DNA from: Candidatus Rokuibacteriota bacterium
Lineage (GTDB): Bacteria; Methylomirabilota; Methylomirabilia; Rokubacteriales; CSP1-6
Reading direction: 5' to 3'
Assembly (NCBI GenBank): GCA_003220495.1
Contig: QHSP01000017.1
Coordinates: 124,001-188,000, forward strand
DNA: 64,000 nucleotides
The notes below the pieces were generated by a model. That model was not told the DNA's origin. It ran no database searches and saw only the letters and a program-made list of their open reading frames with translations. A program made the translations under genes and the position numbers. Numbering within the stretch: position 1 is the first letter of the stretch; the number at the start of each line of letters is the position of its first letter. Below, piece after piece: positions 16,470-26,683 of this stretch.

Positions 16470-18731
16470 GCAGATCGCTTCGGGGTCGAGGCAGAAGCGG
16501 TCGACCCGGCGTGCGGCCCAGCGCGTGACCGTGAGCGTCCCGCCGTCCGTCTCGAAGATGAGCGCCCCGTCGCGGTCGGTTCGATAGATCTGAGCTCCCG
16601 CCGCGGCGAGCCGCCCCATCACGCCGGCGTCCGGATGGCCGTACGAGTTGCGCGCCCCGACCGAAATCGCCGCGAGCCTCGGGCCGACCGCGTGGAGGAG
16701 CTCCACGCCCGTAGAAGAGCGCGAGCCGTGGTGGGCCACCTTGAGGACGGTCGAATCGAGACGAGCTCCCACGGCGACCAGCTCGCGCTCGCGCAGCGCG
16801 CCGATGTCGGACGCGAGCAGAAACGAGGCGAGCCCCATGTCGACACGCAGCACCAGCGCCGCGTCGTTCCGTCGGCCGGCGACCGCCGCCATCGACGGGA
16901 GCGGCGCGATCACCGCGCGCCCGAACCGGTGGGGCTCCATCGGGACCGCCGCCGTCCATTCCTCGTCGATCGAGAAGAGCCGGCGAATCGCCGCCGCGCC
17001 GCCTGCGTGGTCGCTGTCGTCGTGCGTGACGGCGATGCCGGCGAGCCGGAGGATGCCGCGGTTCCAGAGGAACGGCGCGACCACACGCTCGCCGGCGTCG
17101 AGCCGCATGGGGCCGCCGGACCCGGTGTCGACGAGAATCGCGCGGCCATCGGGCATCTCGACCACGATGGCGTCGCCCTGGCCGACGTCGAGCACCGTCA
17201 GGCGCAACAGACCGTCGGCCGGCCGCACCAGCGGCCACGCCGCGCAGCCGACGGCGAGCACAACGAGCGCGATCCCGGAAGGAAGGAAGACCCTTCGAGA
17301 GTTGCCTCGGCTCCCGTGCCATCCGAGCAACAACGCGAGTCCGGCGACGTAGGACGTCACGGCGAGCCAGCCGGGAGCCGGCAAGTGGACGACGGCGCCC
17401 GGCACCCTGGCGGCGAGCAGAACGACTGCACGGAGCGCCAGCAGAACGGGCCACACCGCGTCGAACGCCACCGCGGCGATCCCCTCGCTGAGGAAGGACA
17501 GGCCGACCGCGACGAGCCCCACGATGGTCGCGACACCGGCGAGAGGAACGACGCCCAGGTTCGCGACGACGCCGATCGTCGAGAGCTGATTGAAGTGGGT
17601 CAGGGTGATCGGCAGCACCGCCAGCTGGGCGGCCACGCTCACCCCGACCGCGCCTACGACCACTCCGCGCGGCAGCGGAGCGACCACGATGCCGAAGGTG
17701 GCCGCGAACGACAGCTGGAAGCCCGGGTCGAAGAGGTCGCTCGGGCGAACCGCGAGGATCGCGAGAGCCGCCAGCGCCAGGCTGTTGGTCACCGACGCGT
17801 CTCGATCCAGGAGCGAGGCGACCAGAACGAGCACGGCCATCACGACGGCACGGAGCACCGAGGGCTCGGGGCCCACCACCAGCGCGAACGCGACGACCAC
17901 GACGATCGCGGTCACGGCCGACGGACGATGGGGCAGACGCAGGAGTCGACAGAGCGCCCAGACAGACGCGGCCAGGATCCCGACGTTGAAGCCGGAGACG
18001 GCCAGGACATGATAGACGCCGGCGCGCCGGAAGGCGTCGTCGATGTCGCGCGGCAGCTCGGTTCGGTCGCCGAGCAGGAGCCCGGCGAGCAGCGCCGCTG
18101 ACGCGGACGGCAGCGCGCTCCCGATCGCCGCGACCGACGCGCGCTTGACCCGGACCGACCACGGCGGCCCCGGATCGTCCAGAGGCTCCACCGACTCGGC
18201 TCGCGTGGTGGCCACGACGTGGATGCCTTCACGCGCGAGGTGCGCCGCGACGTCGTATGTCCCGGGATTGCGGAAACCGGTGGCGGGGTGGAGCCGGAGC
18301 GGCGCCGCCACGCGCTGCCCTTCGGTCAGTGGCGGCAGCACCCCGTATGTCGTCACCTGGATGAGCCCGGTGCCCGGCAAATCCTCCACCCGCTCGGTGT
18401 CGACCAGGAGCCGAGCACGATCGGGCGCCCAGCGTCGTGGCTCGGCGGCCAACCGACCCTCGACGCGAAGGGTGCGGGGGAGACCGAGGTTCCCCACGTG
18501 GCCGGGCGGAAGCGGCACCACGGCGCCACGAAGCCCGCCCGTCGCAACCACACCGAGTAGCAGCGCGACCGCAGCCGCCTCGAGTCGGCCAGCCGCCAGC
18601 AACACGAGACAGGCCGCGACGGCGACGAGCCACGCGACCAGCAAGACCTCGGGCATCGCCAGGGCGGAGATGGCGATTCCCGCTCCGAAGGCGGCGGCGA
18701 CCGGCGCGAGCGGAGTCCGCTTGAGACTCAC
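16467..18731 (-). CDS. comEC: DNA internalisation competence protein ComEC/Rec2
   Basis: Inner-membrane channel protein that passes single-stranded DNA into the cytosol during transformation; 754 aa, full length. The N-terminal hydrophobic region and a soluble DUF4131-type domain (about 85-190) precede the competence domain. That domain contains '[18 protein letters not shown]' (about 243-260) with several membrane segments to residue about 500. The C-terminal metallo-beta-lactamase-like domain has '[20 protein letters not shown]', '[15 protein letters not shown]' and '[13 protein letters not shown]'. The HxDxDH metal motif is intact, consistent with nuclease activity. It starts with GTG overlapping the comEA stop (GTGA). 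Confidence 0.95.
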   Translation of the reverse strand: MSLKRTPLAPVAAAFGAGIAISALAMPEVLLVAWLVAVAACLVLLAAGRLEAAAVALLLGVVATGGLRGAVVPLPPGHVGNLGLPRTLRVEGRLAAEPRRWAPDRARLLVDTERVEDLPGTGLIQVTTYGVLPPLTEGQRVAAPLRLHPATGFRNPGTYDVAAHLAREGIHVVATTRAESVEPLDDPGPPWSVRVKRASVAAIGSALPSASAALLAGLLLGDRTELPRDIDDAFRRAGVYHVLAVSGFNVGILAASVWALCRLLRLPHRPSAVTAIVVVVAFALVVGPEPSVLRAVVMAVLVLVASLLDRDASVTNSLALAALAILAVRPSDLFDPGFQLSFAATFGIVVAPLPRGVVVGAVGVSVAAQLAVLPITLTHFNQLSTIGVVANLGVVPLAGVATIVGLVAVGLSFLSEGIAAVAFDAVWPVLLALRAVVLLAARVPGAVVHLPAPGWLAVTSYVAGLALLLGWHGSRGNSRRVFLPSGIALVVLAVGCAAWPLVRPADGLLRLTVLDVGQGDAIVVEMPDGRAILVDTGSGGPMRLDAGERVVAPFLWNRGILRLAGIAVTHDDSDHAGGAAAIRRLFSIDEEWTAAVPMEPHRFGRAVIAPLPSMAAVAGRRNDAALVLRVDMGLASFLLASDIGALRERELVAVGARLDSTVLKVAHHGSRSSTGVELLHAVGPRLAAISVGARNSYGHPDAGVMGRLAAAGAQIYRTDRDGALIFETDGGTLTVTRWAARRVDRFCLDPEAIC

Positions 18732-19210
18732 TCGGCGATGGTCACGAAGGCGCGGAGCTTCTCGGCTTTGCGGGCGCTCATCCCGCGGACGCGCCCGAGA
18801 TCGGCGATTCGCGCGAAGGGACCTTCCGCGTCACGCGTGTCGACGATCCGGCGGGCCAGCGCCGGCCCGATCCCGGGCAGCTGGGCCAGCTCGACCGTGG
18901 TCGCGCGGTTGAGGTCGATCGTGTCGGCCGGCACGTCCGTCGGAAGGCCTTGCGGGCGCTCGGACTCCCGTGGTTCCTTGCGCCGGCGCGAGCGTCGAGG
19001 CTCGGGCTCGGACGATGTGGGCGACGCAGTCCCGTCTCCCGATCGCGGAGCCGTCAGGCTCGAGCTCGGTGCCGGCGCGCGGTCGAGCTGCTCGAGATAG
19101 TCGGCGGCGTCCGGCCTCGCTCGTCGCCAGTGGCCGATCGCGAGACCGAGGCCGGCGATCGCGAGCAGAATCAGCAGCACGACGATCTGGCGACGCGTGT
19201 AGAGGGTCAT
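18728..19210 (-). CDS. comEA: ComEA-like helix-hairpin-helix DNA-binding protein
   Basis: 160 aa from the ATG at 19210. One membrane segment (8-26) is followed by a charged, low-complexity linker of about 60 residues rich in Ser/Pro/Arg/Glu. The C-terminal tandem HhH domain has 'IDLNRATTVELAQLPGIGPA' with 'LARRIVDTR', then 'GRVRGMSARKAEKLRAF'. In competence systems ComEA binds incoming double-stranded DNA at the outer face of the membrane and hands it to ComEC. Its overlap with comEC supports that role. A longer reading from 19279 would put 23 extra residues before the membrane anchor and is less likely. Confidence 0.92.
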   Translation of the reverse strand: MTLYTRRQIVVLLILLAIAGLGLAIGHWRRARPDAADYLEQLDRAPAPSSSLTAPRSGDGTASPTSSEPEPRRSRRRKEPRESERPQGLPTDVPADTIDLNRATTVELAQLPGIGPALARRIVDTRDAEGPFARIADLGRVRGMSARKAEKLRAFVTIAE

Positions 19211-19375
19211 GAGCGGACGATCCCACGCCCCTCGGCGCGCGACTAGAGTCGAAGATTTCAGACGGTGAGTGACCGCCATCGTGCACGCGCCGCGTCACAA
19301 CAAGTCGAAGTCGGGCGTCGATCTGCGTATCATGGCGGCGCCGACAGCGCAGACGACTCGAGCCAGGAGGCCGCC

Positions 19376-19840
19376 ATGATCTCGTTCACCGTCAACGGCA
19401 AGCAGCGGCAGGTCGACGTCCCGCCGGAGATGCCGCTCCTCTGGGTGATTCGCGAATCGCTCAACCTGACCGGGACCAAGTACGGGTGCGGCATCGCGGT
19501 CTGCGGGGCATGCACCGTGCACGTCGACGGCGCGGCCGTTCGTTCGTGCGTCACGCCGGCGTCGGCGGTCGCGGGGAGAAAGGTGACCACGATCGAAGGG
19601 CTGTCCGAGCGCGGCGATCATCCGGTCCAGCGCGCGTGGACGGAGGTCGACGTTCCGCAGTGCGGCTACTGCCAGTCCGGTCAGATCATGTCGGCGGCCG
19701 CGCTGCTGGCTCGCAAGCCCGCGCCGACCGACGCCGACATCGACGACGGCATGTCCGGCAACATCTGCCGTTGCGGCACGTATCAGCGGATCCGGGCCGC
19801 CGTCAACCGCGCCGCGGCGATCAAGAAGGGAGGCGCGTGA
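19376..19840 (+). CDS. Molybdenum hydroxylase small [2Fe-2S] subunit (isoquinoline 1-oxidoreductase alpha type)
   Basis: 154-aa iron-sulfur subunit of a xanthine-oxidase-family enzyme. The plant-type cluster ligands are Cys38, Cys43, Cys46 ('[12 protein letters not shown]') and Cys58. The second cluster uses Cys96, Cys99 ('QCGYCQSGQ'), Cys131 and Cys133 ('NICRCGTY'). It passes electrons between the molybdenum site on the large subunit and an acceptor. The AGGAGG ribosome-binding site (19366-19371) fixes the start. It overlaps the large-subunit start by 1 nt. No FAD subunit is encoded here, as is usual for the IorAB/aldehyde-oxidoreductase type using a cytochrome acceptor. Confidence 0.93.
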   Translation: MISFTVNGKQRQVDVPPEMPLLWVIRESLNLTGTKYGCGIAVCGACTVHVDGAAVRSCVTPASAVAGRKVTTIEGLSERGDHPVQRAWTEVDVPQCGYCQSGQIMSAAALLARKPAPTDADIDDGMSGNICRCGTYQRIRAAVNRAAAIKKGGA

Positions 19841-21975
19841 TGAAGACGCTGGTCAGTCGCCGCGAGATCCTCAAGGGCGGCCTCGCGGTCGGCGCGGGGC
19901 TCACCGTCGGCTTCACGCTCCCGCGGCGCGGGCGCGCGCAGACACAAGGCGTGTTCGCGCCAAACCAGTGGCTGCGTATCGATCGCGACGGGGTCGTGAC
20001 GATCACCAACTCGGTGCCCGAGATGGGGCAGGGATCCTTGACGACCACGCCGATGATCATCGCCGACGAGCTCGACGCCAAGCTCGACAACGTGAAGGTC
20101 GAGCAGGCTCCGGCGAATCCGGCGCTGTACAAGAACCCGGTCACCGGGAGCCAGAGCTACGGCGGCAGTCGCGGCGTGCGCGACCACCTGGACCTGTGGC
20201 GCAAGGCCGCGGCGTCTGCCCGCGAAATGCTGAAACAGGCCGCCGCGAACGAGTGGGGCGTGCCGGTCGAGAGCGTGGAGACCGAGGAGGGCGCCGTGAT
20301 CCACCGGCCGACCGGCCGGCGCTTGCAGTACGGGCAGCTCGTGGACAAGGCCCAGGCGCTTCCCGTGCCGCAGAATCCGAAACTCAAGACGCCCGACCAG
20401 TTCAAGTACATCGGCAAGGCGGTCAAGCGGCGCGACACGCCCGACAAGGTCACCGGCCGCGGCATCTACGGCATCGACGTGCAAGTTCCAGGGATGCTCG
20501 TCGGCTCGATCGAACGCTGCCCGGTGTTCGGCGGCAAGGTGCAGAGCTTCGACGCGTCGGCCACCAAGGCGATCAAAGGCGTCAAGGACGTCGTCCAGGT
20601 TTCGAACGGCGTCGCCGTGGTCGCCGACAACTTCTGGACCGCGGTCCAGGGGCGGCGGGCGCTCAAGGTGACGTGGGACGAAGGCCCGACGGCTCAGGTC
20701 TCGAGCGCCCTGATCACGCGCGAGTACGAGGCCGCATCCAAGCAGCCGGGCCAGGTCGCGAGAAACGACGGCGACGCCGAGAAGGTGCTGGCCGGCGGCG
20801 GCAAGGTCTACGAGGCCGTGTATCAGGTGCCGTTCCTCGAGCACGCGTGCATGGAGCCGATGAACGCGACCGCGCAGGTCAGTCGCGACTCGTGCGTGAT
20901 CTGGGCGCCGACCCAGAATCCCGGCGGCACGCAGGCGACGGCGGCGAGGATCACGGGGCTGCCGCCCGAGAAGGTCATCGTCAACACGACCTTGCTCGGT
21001 GGCGGCTTCGGCCGGCGCGGCGAGATCGACTTCATCGTCGACGCGGTCGAGACGGCGAAGGCCGTCGGCGCGCCCGTGAAGGTCGTGTGGACGCGCGAGG
21101 ACGACATCACCCACGGCTTCTACCGTCCCGCGACGTACAACGTGTTCCGTGCCGCGCTCGGCGCCAACGGCATGCCGGAAGCATGGTCGACCCGCGTCGT
21201 CGGACCGGGGATCCAGATCCAGAAGGGCCGCGCGCAGGCGGGCACGATCGACCCGGCTGCCGTCGAGGCCGTCCGCAACATGCCCTACGACATCCCGAAT
21301 CTCCGGATCGAGTGGAACAACAAGGATCTCGGCATTCCGCTCGGCTTCTGGCGCTCGGTCGGGCCCTCGCAGAACGGCTTCATCATCGAGAGCTTCATCG
21401 ACGAGCTCGCGCACGCGGCCGGCAAGGATCCCTTCGAGTATCGGCGCGCGCTCCTCGGCAAATCACCGCGCCACAAGGCGATCCTCGAGCTGGTCGCGAA
21501 GCGCGGCAACTGGGGCGCGCCGATGCCGGCCGGCCAGGGCCGCGGAATCGCCGTCGTGTTCTCGTACGGAAGCTACGCGGCCACCGTGGCGGAGGTGGCG
21601 GTCGCACCGGACGGCGCGGTGAAGGTGAACAAACTCGTCTGCGGGATCGACGCCGGCATCGCGGTCAATCCCGACGCGGTGCGGGCGCAGATGGAAGGCG
21701 GCGCCGTCTACGCGCTCACCGCCGCGTTCTACGGTCAGATCACGATCGACCGGGGCCGCGTGCAGCAGTCGAACTTCAACGACTATCAGATGCTGCGAAT
21801 CAACGAGATGCCGATGGTGGACGTGCAGATCCTCGACTCGGGCGAAGCCCCGGGAGGTCTGGGCGAGCCCGGCGTGCCCACCGTCGCCCCCGCGGTCACC
21901 AACGCGATCTTCGCCGCGACGGGCAAACGCATCCGCAAGCTGCCCATCGACCGCAACGACCTCAAGCGCGCCTGA
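19840..21975 (+). CDS. Molybdenum hydroxylase large subunit, Tat-exported (isoquinoline 1-oxidoreductase beta / aldehyde dehydrogenase type)
   Basis: 711 aa. The N-terminal twin-arginine signal '[17 protein letters not shown]' (RR at 7-8) implies folded export to the periplasm with cofactor. Two aldehyde-oxidase/xanthine-dehydrogenase molybdopterin-binding regions follow. '[18 protein letters not shown]' lies near 55, '[14 protein letters not shown]' (Moco contact) near 385, and '[14 protein letters not shown]' near 675, whose Glu is the expected catalytic base. It pairs with the preceding [2Fe-2S] subunit (1-nt overlap). The substrate could be an aldehyde or N-heterocycle; the sequence does not say which. 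No Moco-maturation gene (XdhC, CoxI) is nearby. Confidence 0.92.
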   Translation: MKTLVSRREILKGGLAVGAGLTVGFTLPRRGRAQTQGVFAPNQWLRIDRDGVVTITNSVPEMGQGSLTTTPMIIADELDAKLDNVKVEQAPANPALYKNPVTGSQSYGGSRGVRDHLDLWRKAAASAREMLKQAAANEWGVPVESVETEEGAVIHRPTGRRLQYGQLVDKAQALPVPQNPKLKTPDQFKYIGKAVKRRDTPDKVTGRGIYGIDVQVPGMLVGSIERCPVFGGKVQSFDASATKAIKGVKDVVQVSNGVAVVADNFWTAVQGRRALKVTWDEGPTAQVSSALITREYEAASKQPGQVARNDGDAEKVLAGGGKVYEAVYQVPFLEHACMEPMNATAQVSRDSCVIWAPTQNPGGTQATAARITGLPPEKVIVNTTLLGGGFGRRGEIDFIVDAVETAKAVGAPVKVVWTREDDITHGFYRPATYNVFRAALGANGMPEAWSTRVVGPGIQIQKGRAQAGTIDPAAVEAVRNMPYDIPNLRIEWNNKDLGIPLGFWRSVGPSQNGFIIESFIDELAHAAGKDPFEYRRALLGKSPRHKAILELVAKRGNWGAPMPAGQGRGIAVVFSYGSYAATVAEVAVAPDGAVKVNKLVCGIDAGIAVNPDAVRAQMEGGAVYALTAAFYGQITIDRGRVQQSNFNDYQMLRINEMPMVDVQILDSGEAPGGLGEPGVPTVAPAVTNAIFAATGKRIRKLPIDRNDLKRA

Positions 21976-22171
21976 GCCGACGTCGCGCGCCGAGCCGAAC
22001 TGGCGCGGTGGAGTGGGACCCCCTCGTCCCGCCCGCAGCTCGAAGAGCTGCGAATCGGGCGAGCGGGTGACGGAGCCGATCGCCGGACATGGCCCCCGGC
22101 GGAAGGCCCCGTCAGTCGCTCGCTGTGCTCGGGCTCCCGACTGCCGTTAGGTAGTCGCCGCTAAGCGATGG
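21976..22171. other. Noncoding 196-bp spacer with REP-like hairpin
   Basis: Between two convergent genes. The clearest structure is 22030-22061, where CGCCCG (22030-22035) pairs with CGGGCG (22056-22061). Inside it CAGCTC (22036-22041) pairs with GAGCTG (22045-22050) around GAA. There is no U-tract. The rest shows no open frame or recognised RNA. It may serve as a bidirectional termination or mRNA-end structure. Confidence 0.5.
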
Positions 22172-23284
22172 TCAAGGGACGAGCGCCGCCCGAGTGATGG
22201 TGGTCGTGTCTTTGGAATGCCACTCGGCCTCGGCAAAAGCCTTGTTGATGTCCTCGAGCGGATACTTGTGCGAGATGAGCCGATCGAAGGGCCAGCGTGT
22301 CCGGTTGCGGACGAGGAAGTCGAGCGCTCTCGGTATCACGCCGGGGTCGTACTGGATCACGCCCACGATCTTCTTCGACCCCCAGACGAGCAACGAAGGC
22401 TCGAGCTCGATCTTGGCGCCGCGACTGATCGTCCCGATCTCCAGATACGTTCCTCCCGAGCGGAGCATCTCGATCCCTTCCGGGATGACGTGAGGAAAGC
22501 CGACGAAGTCGCAGGCGACGTCCGCGCCAGCTCCGCCCGTCCACTTGCGGACGAGGTTGACGCGCTCCCGACGGTCGGCGACCTCCTTGACGTTGATCGT
22601 GTGGTCGGCGCCGAAGGCGCGCGCCAGCTCGAGTCGTCCCGGCAGCTGATCGACGACGATCACGGTGGCCGCGCCCATGTCCTTGGCGACCGCGGCCGCC
22701 TGGATCCCGAGCCCGCCGGCGCCCTGGATGACGACGCTGCCCCCGAACGCGAGCCCCGCGCGGTCGAGGCCGAAGATCACCTGTGAGAGGGCGCAGTTGA
22801 CCGGCGCCACCAGCTCGTCGGGGAGGGAATCCGGCACGACGAAGATGGCCCCGCGGCTTCGCAGGTAGTAGTACTCGGCGAAGGCCCCGTGGAAATGCGG
22901 GAATTGCGAGGGGCCGAGCGGGCGCTCGATCTTGGCCGGGCACGCCGCCGGCTCGTTCGCCAGGCACGCGTAGCAGCGGCCGCACGGATAGAAGTACGTG
23001 TACGCGACCCGATCGCCCTCCTTGATCGGGCGGCCGAGCGAGTCGGTCTTCACGCGGGCGCCGAGCCTGGCCACGCGGCCGGTCATCTCGTGGCCGTAGA
23101 TCCAGCCGTCTTCCGGCAGCCGGAGCGGCGCGTCGCCCCGCCAGAAGTGGAGGTCCGAGCCGCAGACGTTGGCGAGCGAGACGCGGATCAGCACCGCGTC
23201 GGGCTCGACGTCGGGCACGGGCACCTCGCGGATCTCGAACGGCTTGCCCGGACCGAAGAAGACCGCCGCCTTGCCGCTGCTCAT
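22172..23284 (-). CDS. Zinc-dependent medium-chain alcohol dehydrogenase
   Basis: 370-aa MDR-family dehydrogenase. Catalytic zinc ligands are Cys41 ('[10 protein letters not shown]') and His65-Glu66 ('YGHEMTG'). Structural zinc ligands are Cys101, Cys104, Cys107 and Cys115. The Rossmann loop '[19 protein letters not shown]' binds NAD(P). The overall pattern is closest to the sorbitol/L-threonine/aryl-alcohol-type subgroup; the substrate is not determinable. The ATG at 23284 overlaps the lysC stop (ATGA), so it is translationally coupled to aspartokinase, an unusual partnership. Confidence 0.9.
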   Translation of the reverse strand: MSSGKAAVFFGPGKPFEIREVPVPDVEPDAVLIRVSLANVCGSDLHFWRGDAPLRLPEDGWIYGHEMTGRVARLGARVKTDSLGRPIKEGDRVAYTYFYPCGRCYACLANEPAACPAKIERPLGPSQFPHFHGAFAEYYYLRSRGAIFVVPDSLPDELVAPVNCALSQVIFGLDRAGLAFGGSVVIQGAGGLGIQAAAVAKDMGAATVIVVDQLPGRLELARAFGADHTINVKEVADRRERVNLVRKWTGGAGADVACDFVGFPHVIPEGIEMLRSGGTYLEIGTISRGAKIELEPSLLVWGSKKIVGVIQYDPGVIPRALDFLVRNRTRWPFDRLISHKYPLEDINKAFAEAEWHSKDTTTITRAALVP

Positions 23285-24504
23285 CGGCTGGCTCCTCTCG
23301 CGACGTCGAACGCGTCGTGCAGGCTCCGCACCGCCAGCTCCGCGTACTTGTCCTCGATCACGCACGACACCGCGATCTCGGACGTCGAGATCATCTGGAT
23401 GTTGATGCCCTCGCGGGCGAGCGTGGCGAACATCGTGGACGCGACGCCGGAGTGGCTGCGCATCCCGACGCCGACGATCGAGACCTTGGCGACCCGCTCG
23501 TTGTGCACGATCCCGCGCGCGCCGATCTCCTGCACGACCTCGGTGAGCTCCGCGACCGCCCGCGCGTCGTCGCCGCGGGGCAACGTGAACGACATGTCGG
23601 TGAAACCGTCCTGGCTGATGTTCTGCACGATCATGTCGACCACGATGTTGCTGGTGGCGATCGCGCCGAAGACGCGCGCGGCGATGCCGGGGCGGTCGGG
23701 CACTCTCAGGATCGAGATCTTCGCCTGGCTCCGGTCGTGCGTGACGCCGGTGACCACCGCCTGTTCCATGCCGGGTTCCTCCTTCGTCACGAGCGTGCCC
23801 GGATCCGGGCGGAACGTGGAGCGCACGTGGACCGTGACGTCGTATTTCTTCGCGAACTCGACGGAGCGCGTCTGGAGCACCTTCGCGCCGAGGCTCGCGA
23901 GCTCGAGCATCTCGTCGTAGGCGACGCGCGCGAGCTTTCGCGCGTCGGGCACGATGTTCGGGTCGGCGGTGTACACGCCGTCGACATCGGTGTAGATCTC
24001 GCACACGTCCGCCTTCAGCGCCGCCGCCAGCGCGACCGCGGTGAGGTCGGAGCCGCCCCGCCCGAGCGTCGTGATCTCGTCCTCGTCCGAGAGCCCCTGG
24101 AATCCGGCGACGACCGCGATCTCGCCGGCGTCGAGCGCCCGCCGCACGCGATCGGCATCGATCTGGGTGATCCGCGCCTGCGTGTGCGCGTGATCGGTGC
24201 GCATGCCGACCTGCGGGCCGGTGAAGGACCGTGCCTTGAGACCGAGCGACTGGAGCGCTAGCGCCAGCAGCGCGATGGTGACCTGCTCACCGGTGGACAG
24301 GAGCATATCCATCTCACGCAGGTCGGGCGTCGTAGAGATCTGACGGGCGAGCGCCAGCAGGCCGTCGGTCGTCTTGCCCATAGCTGAGACGACGACGATC
24401 ATCTGATTGCCGGGGGCGCTCGCGGCCACGCGTCGCGCGACGTTCATGATCTTCTCCGCGTCGGCGACCGAAGAACCCCCGAACTTCTGGACGAAGATCG
24501 CCAT
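23281..24504 (-). CDS. lysC: Aspartate kinase
   Basis: First step of the aspartate family; 407 aa, the monofunctional length. The kinase domain opens with '[16 protein letters not shown]' (4-19), has '[20 protein letters not shown]' (about 134-153) and '[15 protein letters not shown]'. The C-terminus holds two ACT domains: '[20 protein letters not shown]' at about 266, and '[20 protein letters not shown]' near 340 with '[12 protein letters not shown]'. Such ACT pairs mediate feedback inhibition by lysine or threonine. The start ATG lies 9 nt after a TAGGCT hexamer (24514-24519), another possible short-leader promoter. An internal start for a beta subunit is possible but not evident. Confidence 0.95.
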   Translation of the reverse strand: MAIFVQKFGGSSVADAEKIMNVARRVAASAPGNQMIVVVSAMGKTTDGLLALARQISTTPDLREMDMLLSTGEQVTIALLALALQSLGLKARSFTGPQVGMRTDHAHTQARITQIDADRVRRALDAGEIAVVAGFQGLSDEDEITTLGRGGSDLTAVALAAALKADVCEIYTDVDGVYTADPNIVPDARKLARVAYDEMLELASLGAKVLQTRSVEFAKKYDVTVHVRSTFRPDPGTLVTKEEPGMEQAVVTGVTHDRSQAKISILRVPDRPGIAARVFGAIATSNIVVDMIVQNISQDGFTDMSFTLPRGDDARAVAELTEVVQEIGARGIVHNERVAKVSIVGVGMRSHSGVASTMFATLAREGINIQMISTSEIAVSCVIEDKYAELAVRSLHDAFDVARGASR

Positions 24505-24611
24505 GCTGGCGAGAGCCTACACGACGCCCGTGCCGACCGCAAAGAACGCGGACGACGCGGTCCGACCGTGACGCCGTCGCGCCCGGCGCCGGTGCACGCG
24601 GCGACTCGCCA

Positions 24612-25628
24612 CTAGCCCGCGGCGCCGGGCTCGACGCCCGGTCGCGCGTGAGTGGCTTCACCGAGGCTCATGTGCTCGCGGAGCAGATAGAACCAGCCGA
24701 GCAGGGTGACCGGCACGATCTGGCTGGCGTGAAAGAGCAGCGCATAGCCGACACCGGCCGAGCGGGACACGCCGAAGAGGCCGACGGCGAGCACCGCGGC
24801 CGCGTGAAAGACCCCGACGTAGCCCGGGGCGGACGGAATCGACACGCCCAGCCCGACGAAGGCGAGCACCGCCCACGGCGCCGCGAACGGCAGGTGAAGG
24901 TCCAGGGCCATCAGGACTGTCCACGCCGCGAACGCGGGCGCGAGCCAGACGAGGATCGTCCAGGCGATCAGCGGGACGGCGTGCGACGGCGTTCGGATCC
25001 CGTCGAGCCCGTGCACGAAGGTCTCGAATGCCGTGAACGCCCGCCGGTGGAGACCGGGCCAGCGAGCGAGCAGTCGGGTGATGAAGCGGGCGCAGACCTG
25101 GGGCGCCGCGACGATGGCGATCAGCATCGTGACGCTTGCGAGATCGATCGCCAGCACGACCAGGGCGGCGACCTCGAGAAACCGGGGGACCGGGACGACG
25201 AGCACCAGCACCGCCAGGATGAGCACGACGCTGAGGCTGTCCAAGACCCGCTCGACGATGAGCGTGGCGAGGGTCGTCCAGAACGGGTGGGACCGCGCGG
25301 CGGCGCCGACGGACGCATTCCAGCGCCGGGCGACCACGTACACGCGCACGACCTCACCCGCGCGGAGCGGGAGCACGTTGTTGGCCATGTAGCCGATCAT
25401 CATGGCCGGCGTGATGCCTTTTGGATTGGAGCCCGGTGGAAAGAGGTACCGCCAGCGCCGGCCGCGCACCCAGATTTGGAGCGGCGCCAGGACGACGGCG
25501 ACCACCATCCAGCCCCAGTGGGCGCCGCGCAGCTGATGACCGAGCTCGGCCAGATCGACGCTGAGGAAGAGATAGACGAGCAGGGCGACGCTGATCGCGA
25601 CGCCGAGCGCGACTTTGAGGCGGTTCAG
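24612..25628 (-). CDS. Lysylphosphatidylglycerol synthase TM-region / flippase-like membrane protein (UPF0104)
   Basis: About 338 aa with eight or so membrane segments. 'RGRRWRYLF' and 'MMIGYMANNVLPLRAGEVVR' (about 75-94) are the family signature (PF03706, AglD/MprF flippase region). Members move lipid-linked compounds or aminoacyl-lipids across membranes; no aminoacyl-transferase domain is attached. The start is uncertain. An ATG at 25508 would delete the first helix. The reading frame continues upstream with a clear helix (LKVALGVAISVALLVYLFL) to a CTG at 25628 overlapping the thrC stop, which I use as the boundary. It sits in the thrC-hom operon. Confidence 0.78.
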   Translation of the reverse strand: MNRLKVALGVAISVALLVYLFLSVDLAELGHQLRGAHWGWMVVAVVLAPLQIWVRGRRWRYLFPPGSNPKGITPAMMIGYMANNVLPLRAGEVVRVYVVARRWNASVGAAARSHPFWTTLATLIVERVLDSLSVVLILAVLVLVVPVPRFLEVAALVVLAIDLASVTMLIAIVAAPQVCARFITRLLARWPGLHRRAFTAFETFVHGLDGIRTPSHAVPLIAWTILVWLAPAFAAWTVLMALDLHLPFAAPWAVLAFVGLGVSIPSAPGYVGVFHAAAVLAVGLFGVSRSAGVGYALLFHASQIVPVTLLGWFYLLREHMSLGEATHARPGVEPGAAG

Positions 25629-26683
25629 AGGCCGAGCTGCGCCAGGACGGCGTCGACCCGCGGTGGCACCGTGGTCGGGCGCGACGCGGACTCGAGCGCG
25701 GTGTCCGGGTCCTTCAGCCCGTGGCCCGTGAGTGTCAGCACGAGGGTGGATCCGGGCTCGAAACGACCGGCCTTGATGAGCTTGCTCAGGCCGGCCACCG
25801 TCGCCGCCGATGCCGGTTCCATGAAGATGCCCTCCTCGTGCGCGAGGAGGCGGTAGGCGCGAAGGATCTCTTCGTCGGTGACGATGTCGATCCAGCCTCG
25901 CGAGTCCTTCATCGCCTCCAGCGCCGGGCCCCAGGAGGCGGGATTACCGATCTTGATCGCGGTCGCGACCGTCCGCGGCTCTTGGATGACCCGGTTCTCG
26001 TAGATCGGCGCGGCGCCGGCGGCCTGAAAGCCGACCATTCGAGGCAGCTCCTTCACCCGTCCGGCCCGGTGATACTCGCGGTAGCCGCGCCAGTAGGCGG
26101 TGATGTTGCCCGCGTTGCCGACGGGAACCAGGTGGTAGTCCGGCGCGCGGCCGAGCTGATCGCAGACCTCGAACGCGCCGGTCTTCTGCCCCTCGAGCCG
26201 GAACGGATTCACGGAGTTCACGAGCGTGACGGGATAGCGCTCGGCGATCTGGCGGACGATCGTCAGCGCCTGGTCGAAGTTGCCGTCGACCATGAGGACC
26301 TTGGCGCCGTGGATGGCGGCCTGCGAGAGCTTACCGAGCGCGACCGCGCCCTTCGGCACCATGACGAAGGCGCGGATGCCGGCGCGCGCGGCGAAGGCGG
26401 CGGCCGAGGCCGACGTGTTCCCGGTCGAGGCGCAGATGACGGCGCGCGAGCCCGTCTCGAGCGCCTTCGAGATGGCCACGGTCATCCCGCGGTCCTTGAA
26501 CGAGCCCGTCGGATTGAACCCCTCGCACTTCAGGTAGATCTGCATGCGCGCGTCGGTCGCCTCGGCGAGCCGGGGCGCGGGCACGAGAGGGGTGTTGCCC
26601 TCGAAGAGCGTGACGATCGGTGTCTTGTCGGTGACCGGGAGAAAGTCCCGGTACTCCTCGATCACGCCGCGCCACGCCTTCAC
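25625..26683 (-). CDS. thrC: Threonine synthase
   Basis: PLP enzyme converting O-phosphohomoserine to threonine; 352 aa, the short bacterial type. 'VTLFEGNTPLVPAPRLAE' (24-41), PLP lysine 63 in 'GFNPTGSFKDRGMTVA', 'ICASTGNTSASAAAFAARAG' (84-103) and the phosphate loop 'VPVGNAGNI' agree with the family. The GTG start overlaps the hom stop (GTGA), and its own stop overlaps the start of the next membrane gene. thrB (homoserine kinase) is absent from the window. Confidence 0.96.
   Translation of the reverse strand: MKAWRGVIEEYRDFLPVTDKTPIVTLFEGNTPLVPAPRLAEATDARMQIYLKCEGFNPTGSFKDRGMTVAISKALETGSRAVICASTGNTSASAAAFAARAGIRAFVMVPKGAVALGKLSQAAIHGAKVLMVDGNFDQALTIVRQIAERYPVTLVNSVNPFRLEGQKTGAFEVCDQLGRAPDYHLVPVGNAGNITAYWRGYREYHRAGRVKELPRMVGFQAAGAAPIYENRVIQEPRTVATAIKIGNPASWGPALEAMKDSRGWIDIVTDEEILRAYRLLAHEEGIFMEPASAATVAGLSKLIKAGRFEPGSTLVLTLTGHGLKDPDTALESASRPTTVPPRVDAVLAQLGL

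Noticed and set aside
15220-18162. 980-residue open frame on the minus strand
   Set aside because: The real protein is only the last 411 residues (DapL). The earlier part is an out-of-frame reading of comEC typical of high-GC DNA.
22140-22160. Word GGTAGTCGCCG at 22150 and again near 40165 as a dispersed repeat
   Set aside because: An 11-bp match without flanking similarity is too short to distinguish from chance in GC-rich DNA.
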